Below are positions 45,379 through 45,644 of a stretch of 45,644 nt of DNA, in pieces. Where the stretch lies: NCBI GenBank assembly GCA_019118765.1, contig DWYI01000041.1, forward strand, positions 1 to 45,644, given 5' to 3'. The notes beneath the pieces were generated by a model. The model was not told the DNA's origin. It worked only from the letters and a program-made list of their open reading frames with translations, and did not search any database. The stretch comes from Candidatus Allofournierella merdavium. Its GTDB lineage: Bacteria > Bacillota > Clostridia > Oscillospirales > Ruminococcaceae. Position numbers and translations under genes: made by a program. Positions within the stretch are counted from its first letter, which is position 1. The number at the start of each line of letters is the position of its first letter.

Positions 45379-45644
45379 ATGAAACTGGATTTTGAATACG
45401 GCCACGGCCTGATGAGCGCCGAACTGCCGGACACCACCGACGTGTTCATCCCCGGCACCACGGTGGCGGACCCGCCCTGCATCCCGGAGGACAAGCTGGA
45501 GGAGGCGTATTTGGAGAGCCTGCACCATCCCATCGGGATGAAGCCGCTGAGCGAACTGGCCTTCCCGGGGGCGAAGGTGGTGTTCATCGTGCCCGACCGG
45601 GTGAAGGGCGGCGAGCAGCCCACCAGCCACCGGAAGGTGAGCAT
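45379..45644 (+). CDS. DUF2088 / LarA-like nickel-pincer enzyme, N-terminal part (runs off the window)
   Basis: The first 88 residues of a LarA-type protein: LDFEYGHGLMSAELPD at the start and VVFIVPDRVKGGEQPTSHRK near residue 70, the conserved loop of the DUF2088 domain. LarA and its relatives racemise or epimerise 2-hydroxy acids with a nickel-pincer cofactor. GAGGAGG precedes ATG 45379, 13 bases after the kinase stop. Its place in a sugar-splitting operon suggests that the aldolase product, or the sugar itself, is a hydroxy acid needing epimerisation. The rest of the gene is outside the window. Confidence 0.82.
   Translation, partial: MKLDFEYGHGLMSAELPDTTDVFIPGTTVADPPCIPEDKLEEAYLESLHHPIGMKPLSELAFPGAKVVFIVPDRVKGGEQPTSHRKVS

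Noticed and set aside
33832-45644. Known sulfoquinovose (sulfo-EMP) pathway.
   Set aside because: No sulfoquinovosidase, sulfonate exporter or sulfolactaldehyde enzyme is visible. The sulfatase cleaves esters, not C-S bonds. The isomerase resemblance alone is not enough.

Overview
The window is G+C-rich bacterial DNA with strong AGGAGG-type ribosome binding sites and no introns. The gene families (DUF436/YwlG, GtrA, DUF2088, YtcJ-type amidohydrolase, ABC sugar importers without their own ATPase, many GntR/LacI/AraC regulators) suggest a saccharolytic gut Bacillota of the Oscillospirales type. The species cannot be fixed from the sequence alone. TGA is used as a normal stop codon throughout. 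No rRNA, tRNA, CRISPR array, phage or insertion sequence was seen.

Left part (1-15.3 kb): the end of an unknown gene; a MarR-MATE efflux operon with a perfect operator, divergent from an ABC half-transporter exporter; a co-directional AraC regulator, MFS permease and GH2 beta-galactosidase; a zinc alcohol dehydrogenase divergent from the AraC gene; a small NTF2-like protein; a GtrA membrane protein; a second MATE transporter; and a DUF436-YggS pair.

Middle part (15.5-30.1 kb), the most interesting: a gene set resembling an expanded Amadori-compound (fructosamine) catabolic locus. It holds an FrlB-like SIS deglycase, two FrlD-like PfkB kinases, two FrlC-like TIM-barrel isomerases, two amidohydrolases, a YjbQ protein, a HAD phosphatase, an SGNH esterase, a HutC-type GntR regulator, a BtpA/SgcQ protein, an FGGY kinase, a small zinc-ribbon membrane protein and a YfcC-family permease. 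Three promoters here carry the same near-perfect palindrome TATAACGTYATA, and the gntR promoter carries a weaker copy. This ties the transcription units into one probable regulon.

Right part (30.3-45.6 kb): a second regulon. A LacI regulator gene sits among three promoters that each carry ACACGAGTGTA. These precede an ABC importer followed by a Cys-type sulfatase, an L-fucose/arabinose-isomerase-like enzyme, and an operon of class II aldolase, phosphofructokinase and DUF2088/LarA protein. Together they outline uptake, desulfation, isomerisation, phosphorylation and aldol cleavage of an unknown sugar. A second ABC operon and a membrane-bound AraC regulator lie inside this block. Both ABC importers are damaged as read: one permease has an in-frame TGA, and the other binding protein lacks its signal peptide and promoter. 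This is either gene decay or sequence/assembly error.
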